This document shows, piece by piece, positions 36,091 to 45,332 of a DNA stretch of 64,000 nucleotides (its first letter is position 1; each line of letters starts with the position of its first letter). This stretch comes from Paenibacillus sp. FSL H7-0737 (GTDB lineage: Bacteria; Bacillota; Bacilli; Paenibacillales; Paenibacillaceae), in assembly GCF_000758545.1 (NCBI RefSeq), contig NZ_CP009279.1:2852001-2916000 (forward strand), written 5' to 3'. A model generated the notes under the pieces. It saw nothing but the letters and a program-made list of their open reading frames with translations, had not been told where the DNA came from and did not search any database. Made by a program: the position numbers and the translations under genes.

Positions 36091-36624
36091 TTAGCTATGC
36101 TTCTGTATATTCTCAAGATGTACGTCCAAATTATCAAAGGTTTGTGAAATACCCGGTAGCATCCCCATATCAATCACTTGTTGTAACGCTTCTGGAGAAG
36201 CGTATTTACCGGTGTTAACCAGCTTCGTTTGACCATCCAGCTCGATAAAATCTAGTTGGACTAGTGTTTCGGGCAGATCTTTTGAAATATTACCTTCTGC
36301 ATCTGAGAACCCGTCCGTGTAAATAATTTGCTCTGGAATCGAAATTTCCCGATAAATCGCCTTACCCCAAGACTCCATACCGTAGAAATCTCCCTGACTC
36401 TTATCCTCGCACTTCATGCAATAATGCCAAGTACCTCCTGGCCGAAAATCGACATGGCATACGGGAAGTGTCCAGCCTTTTGGCCCCCACCAATGCTTCA
36501 AATGCTCAGCCTCAGAAAAAGCTTTAAAAACTAGCTCACGTGGAGCTTTAAAAATACGCTCTAATATTAGAGTGCTGCCTTCAACTTTGGATACTAGTTG
36601 GTTGGTTTGGTTAGAATTTGTCAT
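36091..36624 (-). CDS. SRPBCC / AHSA1-domain protein
   Basis: 177 residues. The N-terminal LERIFKAPRELVFKAFSEAEHLKHWWGPKGW is the signature of AHSA1-like SRPBCC proteins, split here at the conserved Trp pair, and the fold continues to the end. Such proteins bind hydrophobic ligands in a helix-grip pocket. It is the second gene after an ArsR regulator, a very common Bacillales pairing. Function is undefined. Confidence 0.88.
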   Translation of the reverse strand: MTNSNQTNQLVSKVEGSTLILERIFKAPRELVFKAFSEAEHLKHWWGPKGWTLPVCHVDFRPGGTWHYCMKCEDKSQGDFYGMESWGKAIYREISIPEQIIYTDGFSDAEGNISKDLPETLVQLDFIELDGQTKLVNTGKYASPEALQQVIDMGMLPGISQTFDNLDVHLENIQKHS

Positions 36625-36642
36625 TGGATAAATCCTCCTCGT

Positions 36643-36975
36643 TTAATTTTCATTATCTAATTCCTTGCTTTGAAGCTTCTGCAAATAATCATCCAGTCGA
36701 TCGTAGCGTTCCTCCCACATATGACGGTAGGATTCTAACCAAGTATCTAATTCCTTAAAAGGGTCAGGGCGGAGCTTGCAAATGCGCCGATTAGCAACAG
36801 CTTGAACTTCAATAAGGCCTGCTTCACTGAGAACACGCAAATGCTTGGACGCTTGAGGCTGACGCAACTGAAGACTTTCTGCGATCTCTCCAACGGTTAG
36901 GGGATTCTCGCGTAATAATTCAACGATCTGCATACGATTAGGCTCTGCTAAAGCACTCATTACGTTAGTATTCAT
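36643..36975 (-). CDS. ArsR-family transcriptional regulator
   Basis: 110-residue winged helix protein (ALAEPNRMQIVELLRENPLT, then LRQPQASKHLRVLSEAGLI). No metal-binding Cys cluster is visible, so it belongs to the metal-independent ArsR branch usually paired with SRPBCC proteins. ATG at 36975 is preferred to the TTG at 36981. It lies 18 bp upstream of the AHSA1 gene and probably controls that pair. Confidence 0.88.
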   Translation of the reverse strand: MNTNVMSALAEPNRMQIVELLRENPLTVGEIAESLQLRQPQASKHLRVLSEAGLIEVQAVANRRICKLRPDPFKELDTWLESYRHMWEERYDRLDDYLQKLQSKELDNEN

Positions 36976-37202
36976 AAACAAGCATCACTTCGATTCATTG
37001 ATTTGATTCGGATTTCATATGACGGGCCGTGATGGAGCGACTAAACAGGCCTACTTCCTTGTATTTCCTGTTTGCATTTACAATATACCATTAAGTGAAT
37101 ATTCCTGTAAAGGGATATTTAAATTTTCATTGTATGATAACTTCAAAAAAAGGGCATAGTACAAGCATCACGTAGAAATATGTTCCATGATAACCATTAA
37201 AC

Positions 37203-37291
37203 TTTACAAAAAACATAGGAATAGATATAATTAAGTATAACTTATCGGTTTTAGATTTACGCAAGGGGCCTAACGCCAGTAGGCTCCTTTT
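37203..37291 (+). promoter_or_regulatory. Promoter and leader stem-loop of the Mrp operon
   Basis: TTTACA (37203-37208), 17 bp, TATAAT (37226-37231) is a good sigma-A promoter. A leader of about 80 nt follows, containing AAGGGGCCTA (37263-37272) paired with TAGGCTCCTT (37280-37289) and then TTTGT. This terminator-like hairpin lies before the first start codon, so it may attenuate the operon. The rest of the 336 bp between ArsR and the stress protein holds no gene. Confidence 0.6.
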
Positions 37292-37317
37292 GTATTTCTT
37301 GGCCATGTTACAGGAGG

Positions 37318-37956
37318 GTGAAGGTCATACACAATGAAAAGATTATGGTTTGTGTTCATTATGGTCCGCATGGGGAACGTTTAATCCGGCGTGGTGTGCA
37401 ACTATCTGAAATAATAGGGGCCCCATTGTTTGTATTAAATGTCGATAGTTCGGACAATGATGAATATAATCAGAGCAAAGAAATGTATATGACGGTTTGG
37501 AAACGTCTTGCCGATGAAGCTGGCGCAGAATTTATCATTCGGAAACGTGAAGGCCGAAAAACAACTGATATTATTGTAGAAGTAGCTGAAAAGAATGAGG
37601 TTACACAGATCGTCATTGGACAATCTGCTCAGACTCGATGGCAGGAGCTTACCAAACGCAATTTCATCAATGAACTCATTGGTAAAATGAAAATGATGGA
37701 TCTGCATGTAGTCGCCGTTCAACGGATGCGCGCCGGGCTGGAAGAAACCCATGAGGAAGGCGTAATCGCCTACCTGGTCAAAATCGGGGATGAGTATCAG
37801 CTCAGTGATGAACCTAAGGGAGAGTATTCGCTTAAAGGAAAGTTCTTTCACGAATTACACACAGAATTTGAGAACGGTTTATTCAGAATTGAGCAAGAAG
37901 ATGGAAAGGCTAGATATTTGCATATTTGTGATGGCACATTGACCGATTCTTTATAA
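37318..37956 (+). CDS. Universal stress protein-like protein heading the Mrp operon
   Basis: 212 residues. Residues 8-135 form a USP/KdpD-type nucleotide-binding fold (KIMVCVHYGPHGERLI, FVLNVDSS, VTQIVIGQS). A C-terminal extension of about 70 residues is not in ordinary USPs. The start is uncertain: GTG 37318 directly abuts AGGAGG, so ATA 37327 or ATG 37345 may be used. It leads the Mrp genes, where such proteins recur in Paenibacillus, suggesting a role in Na+/K+ or pH homeostasis. Confidence 0.75.
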   Translation: MKVIHNEKIMVCVHYGPHGERLIRRGVQLSEIIGAPLFVLNVDSSDNDEYNQSKEMYMTVWKRLADEAGAEFIIRKREGRKTTDIIVEVAEKNEVTQIVIGQSAQTRWQELTKRNFINELIGKMKMMDLHVVAVQRMRAGLEETHEEGVIAYLVKIGDEYQLSDEPKGEYSLKGKFFHELHTEFENGLFRIEQEDGKARYLHICDGTLTDSL

Positions 37957-38088
37957 TCGGCGTGCCCTTATCTTCATGAGGGCCTATTATTAAGGGCCCT
38001 TCCAATCATATGATCTTTGGCTTTTGGTAAAAAAGTAAGTACTAAAGTTCACAACTTGATAAGCTCAAGTGGAAAAGGAGGACTGCCT

Positions 38089-40947
38089 TTGCTGCATGTA
38101 ATCATACTTGTTCCGTTTCTAATGGCCTTAGTAATCGCACTTTTGACCAAGAGAGCATCCAACCTTCATAGAGGATGGCTTGTTTTCCCCGGTTCACTCG
38201 CTTTGTTTGTATATTTTTTAACCCGGATTCCCGTTATTAAGGGAGGGGATTTGGGATATGAAACCGTTTCATGGATTCCTTCCCTAGGCATTGATTTGGT
38301 TTTCCATCTGGATGGATTAAGTTTACTGTTCGCTTTGTTAATCACTGGAATGGGTAGTCTTGTAATTATCTATTCGATTTATTATCTAGACAAGCGAAAA
38401 GAAGCGTTGACCCCTTTTTATATTTATTTAATGTTGTTTATGGGAGCGATGCTTGGCGTTGTGCTCTCGGATAACTTGATGGTGTTATACGGTTTTTGGG
38501 AATTAACAAGTGTCTCGTCATTTCTGTTGATTGCTTTCTGGCATCGGCGGCAAAAATCGCGGTATGGTGCTCTTAAATCTATGTTGATTACCGTATTTGG
38601 TGGTTTAGCGATGTTTGCCGGCTTTTTAATGCTTTATGTAATGACAGGCACCTTTAGTATCAGGGAAATTTGGAGTGAGGTTGGCGATATTAGCGGGCAT
38701 GCTTTATTTATTCCGGCGATGCTACTAATTCTCTTAGGCGCCTTCACCAAATCAGCTCAGTTCCCGTTTCATATCTGGCTGCCGGATGCCATGGAGGCAC
38801 CGACACCCGTCAGCGCATATCTTCACTCGGCGACGATGGTTAAAGCTGGATTGTATCTTGTCGCCCGTTTCAGCCCTGTTTTTGCGGGGCAATATGAGTG
38901 GTTCTGGGTTGTGTCAGGCGTCGGTTTGATCACCTTGATTTATGGCTCTATCCAGGCGATGAAGCAGACGGACCTGAAGGCTCTATTAGCCTATTCAACG
39001 ATTAGTCAACTTGGACTGATTATGGGATTGCTAGGAATGGGATCGGCAGCGGCATTTTATGCAGGGGAAGATTCAGTCTTTTACACTGCTGCAACAACTG
39101 CGGCTATCTTTCACCTTATTAACCATGCCATCTTTAAAGGCTCTTTGTTTATGATGGTCGGTATAGTTGACCATGAGACGGGTACCCGCGACCTGCGAAA
39201 GCTGGGCGGACTGATTTCCATTATGCCGGTTACCTTTACGGTAGCGATGATCGGCAGTTTCTCCATGGCTGGTTTGCCGCCATTTTCAGGATTTTTAAGT
39301 AAAGAGATGTTTTTTACAGCTGTCCTGAATATCCGAAACTTGGATATATTCTCTATTCCCTCGTTGTTTACGCTCTTCCCGGTTTTGGCCTGGATTGCCA
39401 GCGTGTTTACTTTTGCATACAGTATGATTTTGGTATTCCACACCTTTTTCGGAAAATATCAGCCTGAGAAGCTGGACAAAAAACCGCATGAAGCCCCATT
39501 TGGACTTCTGCTTGCCCCGTGCCTGCTAGCAGTGCTGTCTATATTTATCGGTTTTTTCCCGAATATATTATCTAATACACTTATAATCCCTGCAATGAAT
39601 GCTATACACCCTATCTTGCAGACCGGGGAACCTTTTGTTGTGAATATCCATTTCTGGCACGGCTGGACACCAGAAGTATGGATGACACTTGGTGTTGTGA
39701 TTCTTGGTATTACTGTATACCGAATCTATGGCCGCTTAAGTCTGGTCGATAAAGAATGGGGCAGTGGCTACACTTTAAATCAAGTCTATGACGGAGTAAT
39801 CCGGCTGGTTGAGAAATTGTCTAGATGGGTGACTAGTTCTTATATGACTGGTTCCATGAGACATTATTTAATGTATATTTTTTCCTTCTTGATCGTAACG
39901 ATTTGCGGTGTCGTCTGGTATTCAGATGGAATTACACTTGGTACGACTGAGTATACTCCTTTTTCTTTGTTTGAGGTTATTGCTGTAATGGTTTTGCTTC
40001 TAGGTGCTTTAGCTATTCCGTTTGTGCGTTCCAGAATAACAGCCATTTTGTTAACAGGAATGGTTGGTTATATGGTTACATTGCTCTTTGTTCTGTTCAG
40101 AGCTCCTGATCTGGCGCTTACGCAAATGATTGTTGAAGTGGTATCTGTTACATTGTTCCTATTATGTTTCAGGCATTTGCCTAGGCTGGAAAAAGAGAAG
40201 CTCAAACCTCGTGCGCATTTCCTGAAACTAACTATTTCCATCGGGATGGGCGTAACGATGACATTGGTTGCACTTGCTGCTCTAGGCAGTAGTCCGTTCG
40301 AATCCATCTCGAAATATTATGTGGAGAATAGCTATACTTTGGGTGGCGGTAAAAATATTGTCAATGTTCTGCTCGTTGATTTCCGCGGCTTTGATACCAT
40401 GTTTGAAATAACAGTACTAGGCCTTGCCTCACTTGCTATTTATTCCATGATCAAGCTGCAGTTGGATGGAGAGGGTACAGCAGACCAACTGAAGAGGGTT
40501 GTTCCCTATAATAAGCCTCGTTATTCCCGAAGTGATGATGTGTTACTGCAAGCGGTAGCTAAAGTAGCATTCGTTATCATTCTGATATTTTCGTTGTTTT
40601 TGTTTTTTGCCGGTCATAATAATCCGGGAGGCGGATTTATTGGGGCTTTGATGGCTTCTGCAGGTTTGGTGCTACTTGCTATTACTTTTGGGATGGATAT
40701 GGTTGAGAAAGTGCTGCCTATTAATTATCGTAAGTTAATTGCGATCGGGATTTCGATTGCTTTTCTTACCGGGGTTGGCTCATTTATATTCGACGTACCC
40801 TTCCTGAGCCAAAATTTTGGGTATTTCCAATTGCCGCTTATGGGCAAAACAGAATTAACCACTGCAATGTTCTTTGATCTTGGTGTTTATCTAGCTGTTA
40901 TTGGTGTCACTATGAATATCATACTTACGATCGGGAGGGATAACTAA
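38089..40947 (+). CDS. mrpA: Na+/H+ antiporter subunit A with fused subunit B
   Basis: 952 residues. The N-terminal part is the NuoL-like proton channel (WELTSVSSFLLIAFWH, SAQFPFHIWLPDAMEAPTPV, LHSATMVKAG). MrpA-specific helices and a DUF4040-type segment follow (RAPDLALTQMIVEVVS). The last 140 residues are an MrpB domain (FAGHNNPGGGFIGALMASAG). TTG at 38089 is chosen because AAGGAGG lies 7 bp upstream; a longer frame from 38017 has none. Fused A-B subunits occur in some Mrp operons. No separate mrpB exists here. Confidence 0.9.
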   Translation: MLHVIILVPFLMALVIALLTKRASNLHRGWLVFPGSLALFVYFLTRIPVIKGGDLGYETVSWIPSLGIDLVFHLDGLSLLFALLITGMGSLVIIYSIYYLDKRKEALTPFYIYLMLFMGAMLGVVLSDNLMVLYGFWELTSVSSFLLIAFWHRRQKSRYGALKSMLITVFGGLAMFAGFLMLYVMTGTFSIREIWSEVGDISGHALFIPAMLLILLGAFTKSAQFPFHIWLPDAMEAPTPVSAYLHSATMVKAGLYLVARFSPVFAGQYEWFWVVSGVGLITLIYGSIQAMKQTDLKALLAYSTISQLGLIMGLLGMGSAAAFYAGEDSVFYTAATTAAIFHLINHAIFKGSLFMMVGIVDHETGTRDLRKLGGLISIMPVTFTVAMIGSFSMAGLPPFSGFLSKEMFFTAVLNIRNLDIFSIPSLFTLFPVLAWIASVFTFAYSMILVFHTFFGKYQPEKLDKKPHEAPFGLLLAPCLLAVLSIFIGFFPNILSNTLIIPAMNAIHPILQTGEPFVVNIHFWHGWTPEVWMTLGVVILGITVYRIYGRLSLVDKEWGSGYTLNQVYDGVIRLVEKLSRWVTSSYMTGSMRHYLMYIFSFLIVTICGVVWYSDGITLGTTEYTPFSLFEVIAVMVLLLGALAIPFVRSRITAILLTGMVGYMVTLLFVLFRAPDLALTQMIVEVVSVTLFLLCFRHLPRLEKEKLKPRAHFLKLTISIGMGVTMTLVALAALGSSPFESISKYYVENSYTLGGGKNIVNVLLVDFRGFDTMFEITVLGLASLAIYSMIKLQLDGEGTADQLKRVVPYNKPRYSRSDDVLLQAVAKVAFVIILIFSLFLFFAGHNNPGGGFIGALMASAGLVLLAITFGMDMVEKVLPINYRKLIAIGISIAFLTGVGSFIFDVPFLSQNFGYFQLPLMGKTELTTAMFFDLGVYLAVIGVTMNIILTIGRDN

Positions 40948-41285
40948 TGGAGCTTGTTGTTGCCTTGGCGATCGGTGTATTGTTTTCCGTAGGTGTTTAT
41001 CTAGTCCTTTCCAAAAGCTTGCTACGCATCCTGCTGGGTACTAATTTAATTACCCATGGTGTTCATTTACTGCTACTGACAATGTCGGGTCTCAAGACAG
41101 GTGCTCCACCTTTGCTAGGTGAAAAAGCGGAGGCGTATGTAGATCCGTTACCGCAGGCGCTCATTTTGACCTCTATTGTAATTAGTTTTGGAGTAACAGC
41201 ATTCTTCATTGTTTTGGCATACCGGACTTACCGTTCGACGGGCACGGATGATGTGGAAGGAACCAAGGAGGAGAGACAACAATGA
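40947..41285 (+). CDS. mrpC: Na+/H+ antiporter subunit C
   Basis: 112 residues, three membrane helices, NuoK-like. GTNLITHGVHLLLLTMSGLK and DPLPQALILTSIVISFGVTA are typical of MrpC. It starts overlapping the mrpA stop and overlaps mrpD by 4 bp, giving tight translational coupling within the antiporter complex. Confidence 0.93.
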   Translation: MELVVALAIGVLFSVGVYLVLSKSLLRILLGTNLITHGVHLLLLTMSGLKTGAPPLLGEKAEAYVDPLPQALILTSIVISFGVTAFFIVLAYRTYRSTGTDDVEGTKEERQQ

Positions 41286-42760
41286 ACAACTTGCTAGTGC
41301 TGCCTCTGCTGATTCCGGCCTTTACGGCAGTTATACTGATTTTTCTAAAAGACCGAGTGGATCTGCAACGTATTATCAGTGCCGTCAGTGTGTTTTTAAA
41401 TATCTTGGTTGCTGGAATCATTGTGTACCAGGTAAGTACAAAGGGCATCCAGACCCTATATATGGGTGGATGGCTTCCACCTTATGGCATTGTGTTTGTT
41501 GCCGATATGTTTGCGGCCTTACTTGTGCTAGTCGGTGCTATTGTTGGTGCGGCATGTCTATTTTTTTCCTTCGCCAGCATTGGGGAAGAAAGAGAAAGGT
41601 TTTATTACTATCCGTTTTTCCATTTTCTATTAACTGGGGTATTTGGCTCCTTTCTCACCGGAGATTTGTTTAACTTGTTCGTCTGCTTTGAGGTCCTGTT
41701 AGTTGCCTCGTACGCTTTAATTGTACTTGGTGGCTCCAAAGGTCAACTGAGAGAGACGTTAAAATATGTATTAGTTAACGTGATTTCCTCTTCCTTGTTT
41801 GTAGCAACGCTTGCTTATTTATATGCCGCAACAGGAACACTGAATATGGCACATCTATCTATGCGTGTAGCAGAGGCGGGACAAGGTGGTGTAATGAACG
41901 TCATTGCGGTCCTGCTGCTGATCGTATTTTCGATAAAGGCAGGTTTGCTGCTCTTTTTCTGGCTTCCGGATTCTTATAGTGCACCACCTGTGGCTGTTAG
42001 AGCACTGTTTGGAGCATTGTTAACGAAAGTGGGATTGTATGCCATTACACGTACCTTTACATTGATTTTTATTCAAGAACCGGGACTCACCCATTCACTG
42101 ATTGCCTGGATGGCGGGAGCGACGATGATCCTTGGTGCAATCGGTGCACTGGCTTACAACGATCTGGGGCGGATTTTTAATTATAATATCATCATCAGTG
42201 TTGGATTTATTGCTTTTGGGATTTCTGTCGCGACTCAGGATTCGTTAAATGGTGTAGTGTTTTATTTAATGCATGACATGGTTGCCAAAGCATTATTATT
42301 TTTCCTGGGCGGGATGATTATCTCAGCATCGGGCACCGACCGCTTAAAAGAAATGGGTGGTTTAATCCGACGCTATCCGTGGACCGGCTGGATGTTCTTC
42401 GTACTGACTTTGGCGTTGGTTGGTGTTCCACCACTTAGTGGTTTCGCTGGAAAAGTGATGATGGTGCGTAGCGGATTTGGACAGAATCATGTGGCTCTGG
42501 CACTAATTGCACTTGCATCAAGCTTCATAGTGTTATATTCCTTGATCAAGGTATTCCAGCAGGTATTCTGGGGTGGCGAGAAAAGGGAAGAACAAGTCAA
42601 ACCGCTTCATTATAAAGCTATGATGGCACCGGCAGCTGTTCTGTTCGCGATTGTAATTCTGATGGGTGTAGGTGCTGAGACGGTAAACGGATATGTCAGC
42701 CAAGCCGGAGCCGTACTGGCCGATCCAGCATTATACATTAACGCTGTCATGAAGGAGTAG
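41282..42760 (+). CDS. mrpD: Na+/H+ antiporter subunit D
   Basis: 492 residues, about 14 helices, NuoN-like. The key segments are GDLFNLFVCFEVLLVASY, FWLPDSYSAPPVAVRALFGALLTKVG (split by the conserved Lys) and MHDMVAKALLFFLGG. It is the second proton-pumping-like subunit of the complex. The start overlaps mrpC (ATGA type). Confidence 0.94.
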   Translation: MNNLLVLPLLIPAFTAVILIFLKDRVDLQRIISAVSVFLNILVAGIIVYQVSTKGIQTLYMGGWLPPYGIVFVADMFAALLVLVGAIVGAACLFFSFASIGEERERFYYYPFFHFLLTGVFGSFLTGDLFNLFVCFEVLLVASYALIVLGGSKGQLRETLKYVLVNVISSSLFVATLAYLYAATGTLNMAHLSMRVAEAGQGGVMNVIAVLLLIVFSIKAGLLLFFWLPDSYSAPPVAVRALFGALLTKVGLYAITRTFTLIFIQEPGLTHSLIAWMAGATMILGAIGALAYNDLGRIFNYNIIISVGFIAFGISVATQDSLNGVVFYLMHDMVAKALLFFLGGMIISASGTDRLKEMGGLIRRYPWTGWMFFVLTLALVGVPPLSGFAGKVMMVRSGFGQNHVALALIALASSFIVLYSLIKVFQQVFWGGEKREEQVKPLHYKAMMAPAAVLFAIVILMGVGAETVNGYVSQAGAVLADPALYINAVMKE

Positions 42761-42765
42761 ATACT

Positions 42766-43239
42766 ATGGCTTTTCAACTATTATTGAATTTCATGATAGC
42801 ATTCCTGTGGATGTTTCTGCACAATGATTGGACTGGGCCACGTTTCGTCATTGGTTTCCTGCTCGGTATACTCATTCTGCTCGGAATGCGACGCTTTTGG
42901 CCCAGGCTATATCTTGGAAAAGTGTGGGCGATCATTAAGCTAATCCTGTTGCTGCTGCGGGAGCTGGTCGTTTCTAGTTATGTAGTGGTAAAAGCCGTTC
43001 TAAGACCGGAGCTTAATATACGTCCAGCTATCCTCAAATATACTACAGAGCTGAAATCAGATTGGGAAGTGGCAACGTTAATCACGATGCTCTGCCTCAC
43101 TCCTGGATCGGTGGTGCTTGAAGTGTCGGATGATAATCGGACATTGTATATTCACGCAATGGATGTTGATGACCCTGCACAGTTCAGGGCAAATATCCGT
43201 GATACCTTTGAGCGAGCGATACTGGAGGTGACCCGCTAA
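42766..43239 (+). CDS. mrpE: Na+/H+ antiporter subunit E
   Basis: 157 residues with two N-terminal membrane helices and a cytoplasmic tail. ELVVSSYVVVKAVLRPELNI and LCLTPGSVVLEVSDDNRTLY are typical MrpE motifs. It starts 5 bp after mrpD, and its stop codon overlaps the mrpF start. Confidence 0.92.
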   Translation: MAFQLLLNFMIAFLWMFLHNDWTGPRFVIGFLLGILILLGMRRFWPRLYLGKVWAIIKLILLLLRELVVSSYVVVKAVLRPELNIRPAILKYTTELKSDWEVATLITMLCLTPGSVVLEVSDDNRTLYIHAMDVDDPAQFRANIRDTFERAILEVTR

Positions 43240-43532
43240 TGATTCATTTTATTCTTATGCTATCCATTACAATCATGGCTTTAGCTATAGGCGTATGTGC
43301 TTGGCGTTTGGTGAAAGGACCTTCTTTACCTGACCGAGTCGCTGCATTAGATACGATTGGAATTAATCTGCTAGCAATGGTGGCCGTGTTATCTGTCTTT
43401 CTCCAAACGCAGGCTTTTATAGAAATTATTTTATTGATTGGAATTCTTTCCTTTATTGGAACGACAGCCTTTGCCAGATATATCGAAAAGGGAGTGGTGC
43501 TAGAAAATGGAAATGATCAAGACTACAGGTGA
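43239..43532 (+). CDS. mrpF: Na+/H+ antiporter subunit F
   Basis: 97 residues, three membrane helices. LVKGPSLPDRVAALDTIGIN is the family signature. It begins in TAATG with the mrpE stop and overlaps mrpG by 26 bp. Confidence 0.92.
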   Translation: MIHFILMLSITIMALAIGVCAWRLVKGPSLPDRVAALDTIGINLLAMVAVLSVFLQTQAFIEIILLIGILSFIGTTAFARYIEKGVVLENGNDQDYR

Positions 43533-43911
43533 GTTGCTGTTTGCCTTGTTAATTCTTACAGGGGCATTGCTTAGCGCCGTTAGTGCTATTGGTTTGATAC
43601 GGCTACCTGATGTTTATCTAAGATCACATGCTGCCGCGAAGAGTGCCACTCTCGGTGTGTTATGTGTCTTAGTTGGGGCATTTCTATATTTTGCATTTTT
43701 TCAGAATCATATTAGTGCAAAGCTATTACTAGGAATTGTCTTTGTATTTATAACTGCACCTTTATCCGCCCACCTAACAGGTAGAGCGGCATATCGCTCC
43801 GGTGTTCCTCATTGGGATCGAAGAATTCAGGATGATTTAAAAGAGGTGCTGGAGAAAGAGCAAGTTATACCAGTAACCCCTGAACGAGATATACCTCAAG
43901 AACAAAGGTAG
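43507..43911 (+). CDS. mrpG: Na+/H+ antiporter subunit G
   Basis: 134 residues, three membrane helices. GLIRLPDVYLRSHAAAKSAT is diagnostic, and the charged C-terminal tail is ordinary. It ends the operon before a strong terminator. The full set A/B fusion, C, D, E, F and G is present, so the complex is likely functional. Confidence 0.93.
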   Translation: MEMIKTTGELLFALLILTGALLSAVSAIGLIRLPDVYLRSHAAAKSATLGVLCVLVGAFLYFAFFQNHISAKLLLGIVFVFITAPLSAHLTGRAAYRSGVPHWDRRIQDDLKEVLEKEQVIPVTPERDIPQEQR

Positions 43912-43958
43912 AAGTGTTAGGAATTATCTTGATTTTGAATAACAGCAGCAAAAACTGT

Positions 43959-43994
43959 AACAAACCCGCGTCTACACGCGGGTTTGTTTTTTTA
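43959..43994 (+). terminator. Terminator of the Mrp operon
   Basis: AACAAACCCGCG (43959-43970) pairs with CGCGGGTTTGTT (43977-43988), followed by a T tract. Confidence 0.92.
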
Positions 43995-44024
43995 TTAATG
44001 GAGTACTATTCTTTTGTTAACATC

Positions 44025-44414
44025 TCAACGAACCAATATTTTACCTTCTCCAGCGAGCCTGCGTAGCACCCTCGGAAGACACTCAATGTCTGCTTCAGGT
44101 ATGTCTAATTGAATACCGTAATGGAAACAGTCCTGCTGTTCTCTATTCCATTTTAGAATTCCTTCTAAGTAAATAGATTCATCCGTAAGATTCATTTCCA
44201 TACCAATCCGTACCAGGTTATTTTCTGGATTAATGTTGAGGGGTAACGATAAGTGGCAGCCTGTTCGACTGATGTTGAACAGTACAGCTCTTACAGGCTT
44301 AGAAGGAACCTGGATTCCGTTAATACTAAGAATATGAAGATCAAGGGTTACAGGTTCTTTAAGGGTATATCGAAAAGGTTCAGTTCTGCGATTAGTGTTC
44401 ATATGCTCCTCCAT
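44025..44414 (-). CDS. PilZ-domain protein (c-di-GMP binding)
   Basis: 129 residues. An N-terminal RRTEPFR arginine cluster and the NISRTGCHL motif ((D/N)xSxxG) match PilZ, which binds cyclic di-GMP. The remaining beta strands fit a stand-alone PilZ domain without effector. ATG at 44414 or at 44402 (M5) are both possible. It is isolated between the Mrp operon and the TetR gene, so its target is unknown. Confidence 0.82.
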   Translation of the reverse strand: MEEHMNTNRRTEPFRYTLKEPVTLDLHILSINGIQVPSKPVRAVLFNISRTGCHLSLPLNINPENNLVRIGMEMNLTDESIYLEGILKWNREQQDCFHYGIQLDIPEADIECLPRVLRRLAGEGKILVR

Positions 44415-44521
44415 ACTTTTCCATCTACTATAAATTATCGACAGGAAAACAGGATTAGTGAAGAGTTATTAAACATATTAAAGTTTCAAAGTTACAAAAG
44501 CTGCATATCTAATTTTTGATT

Positions 44522-45103
44522 TTATCGTAACAATGTAAGTATTTCTTTTACAGAATTATCTACAAATGATCTTTCAGGACGGGATTTCATGATCACAGTA
44601 AGTCCAATTAATGATATGACTAGTGTCTGCGCTAAACTTTTTGCGTTAATAGTTGAATCAAGCTCACCTGAGCGCAAACCCCGATCAATCGTTTCTTGAA
44701 ATATTACCGAGAGATACATCTGGTGTTCTCTTGTCAGGAGCTCAAATTTCTCATCGTGGGGTGAAAGTTCAACCATCGAATTAATGCAAAAGCATCCCCA
44801 GTTCGGATGTTGTCCATATTCTTTTGTCACTATATTTTCGAAAAAGTCACGGAATGCCTCTTTAACAGAAGAATTGTTTTGAAGCTTGTTACGAACATAG
44901 GCAGCATGAGAACTCGTATATTTCCGCAACGCAGCTTCAAATAGTCCTTTTTTATCTCCGAAGGTAGAGTAGATGCTAGGCCGCTGAATACCCATTCTTG
45001 ATGTCAGGTCGCTTAAAGAGGTAGCCTCGAACCCTTTTTCCCAAAATACTTGCATAGCTGCATCCAATGCTTTTTCCTCATCAAATTCACGTGGTCGAGC
45101 CAT
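44522..45103 (-). CDS. TetR-family transcriptional regulator
   Basis: 193 residues. The N-terminal helix-turn-helix (ALDAAMQVFWEKGFEATSLS, then RMGIQRPSIYSTFGDKKGLF) is typical of TetR/AcrR. The ligand domain follows, with several Cys near NWGCFCINSMVELS, as in the YcdC/NemR-like branch that can sense electrophiles. It is divergent from an MFS transporter with palindromic operators between them, so it probably represses the pump. Confidence 0.92.
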   Translation of the reverse strand: MARPREFDEEKALDAAMQVFWEKGFEATSLSDLTSRMGIQRPSIYSTFGDKKGLFEAALRKYTSSHAAYVRNKLQNNSSVKEAFRDFFENIVTKEYGQHPNWGCFCINSMVELSPHDEKFELLTREHQMYLSVIFQETIDRGLRSGELDSTINAKSLAQTLVISLIGLTVIMKSRPERSFVDNSVKEILTLLR

Positions 45104-45121
45104 ACTAACTCCCTCTTTTCA

Positions 45122-45288
45122 TATCGAACGGTATGATATTATTTTATGGTTTGAATATTATTATGTCAATAAGAAATGAACGTATAAATAGTCGGATTCT
45201 AATTTTTGGTTGTTCTATAAGCTAATCTCTTGACAGTTATCTTTTTTTAGAGTTATATTTGTCAAACGTATTTACGTACTGATTGGTA
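45122..45288. promoter_or_regulatory. Two candidate TetR operators
   Basis: TATCGAACGGTA (45122-45133) and TACTGATTGGTA (45277-45288) are both near-palindromes of the TACCGATCGGTA type. One lies just before the TetR gene and one just before the MFS gene, fitting dual repression. Confidence 0.6.
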
Positions 45289-45332
45289 TGTAATGTATGA
45301 ATTTGATAAAAGTTAATCAGGAGGCGTTATCT

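Noticed and set aside
37238..37317. Known riboswitch in the Mrp leader
   Set aside because: The hairpin is clear, but I could not match a named riboswitch consensus, so only an attenuator-like element is reported.
38017..38088. 24-codon N-terminal extension of MrpA
   Set aside because: No ribosome site; AAGGAGG fits TTG 38089 and the family N terminus.
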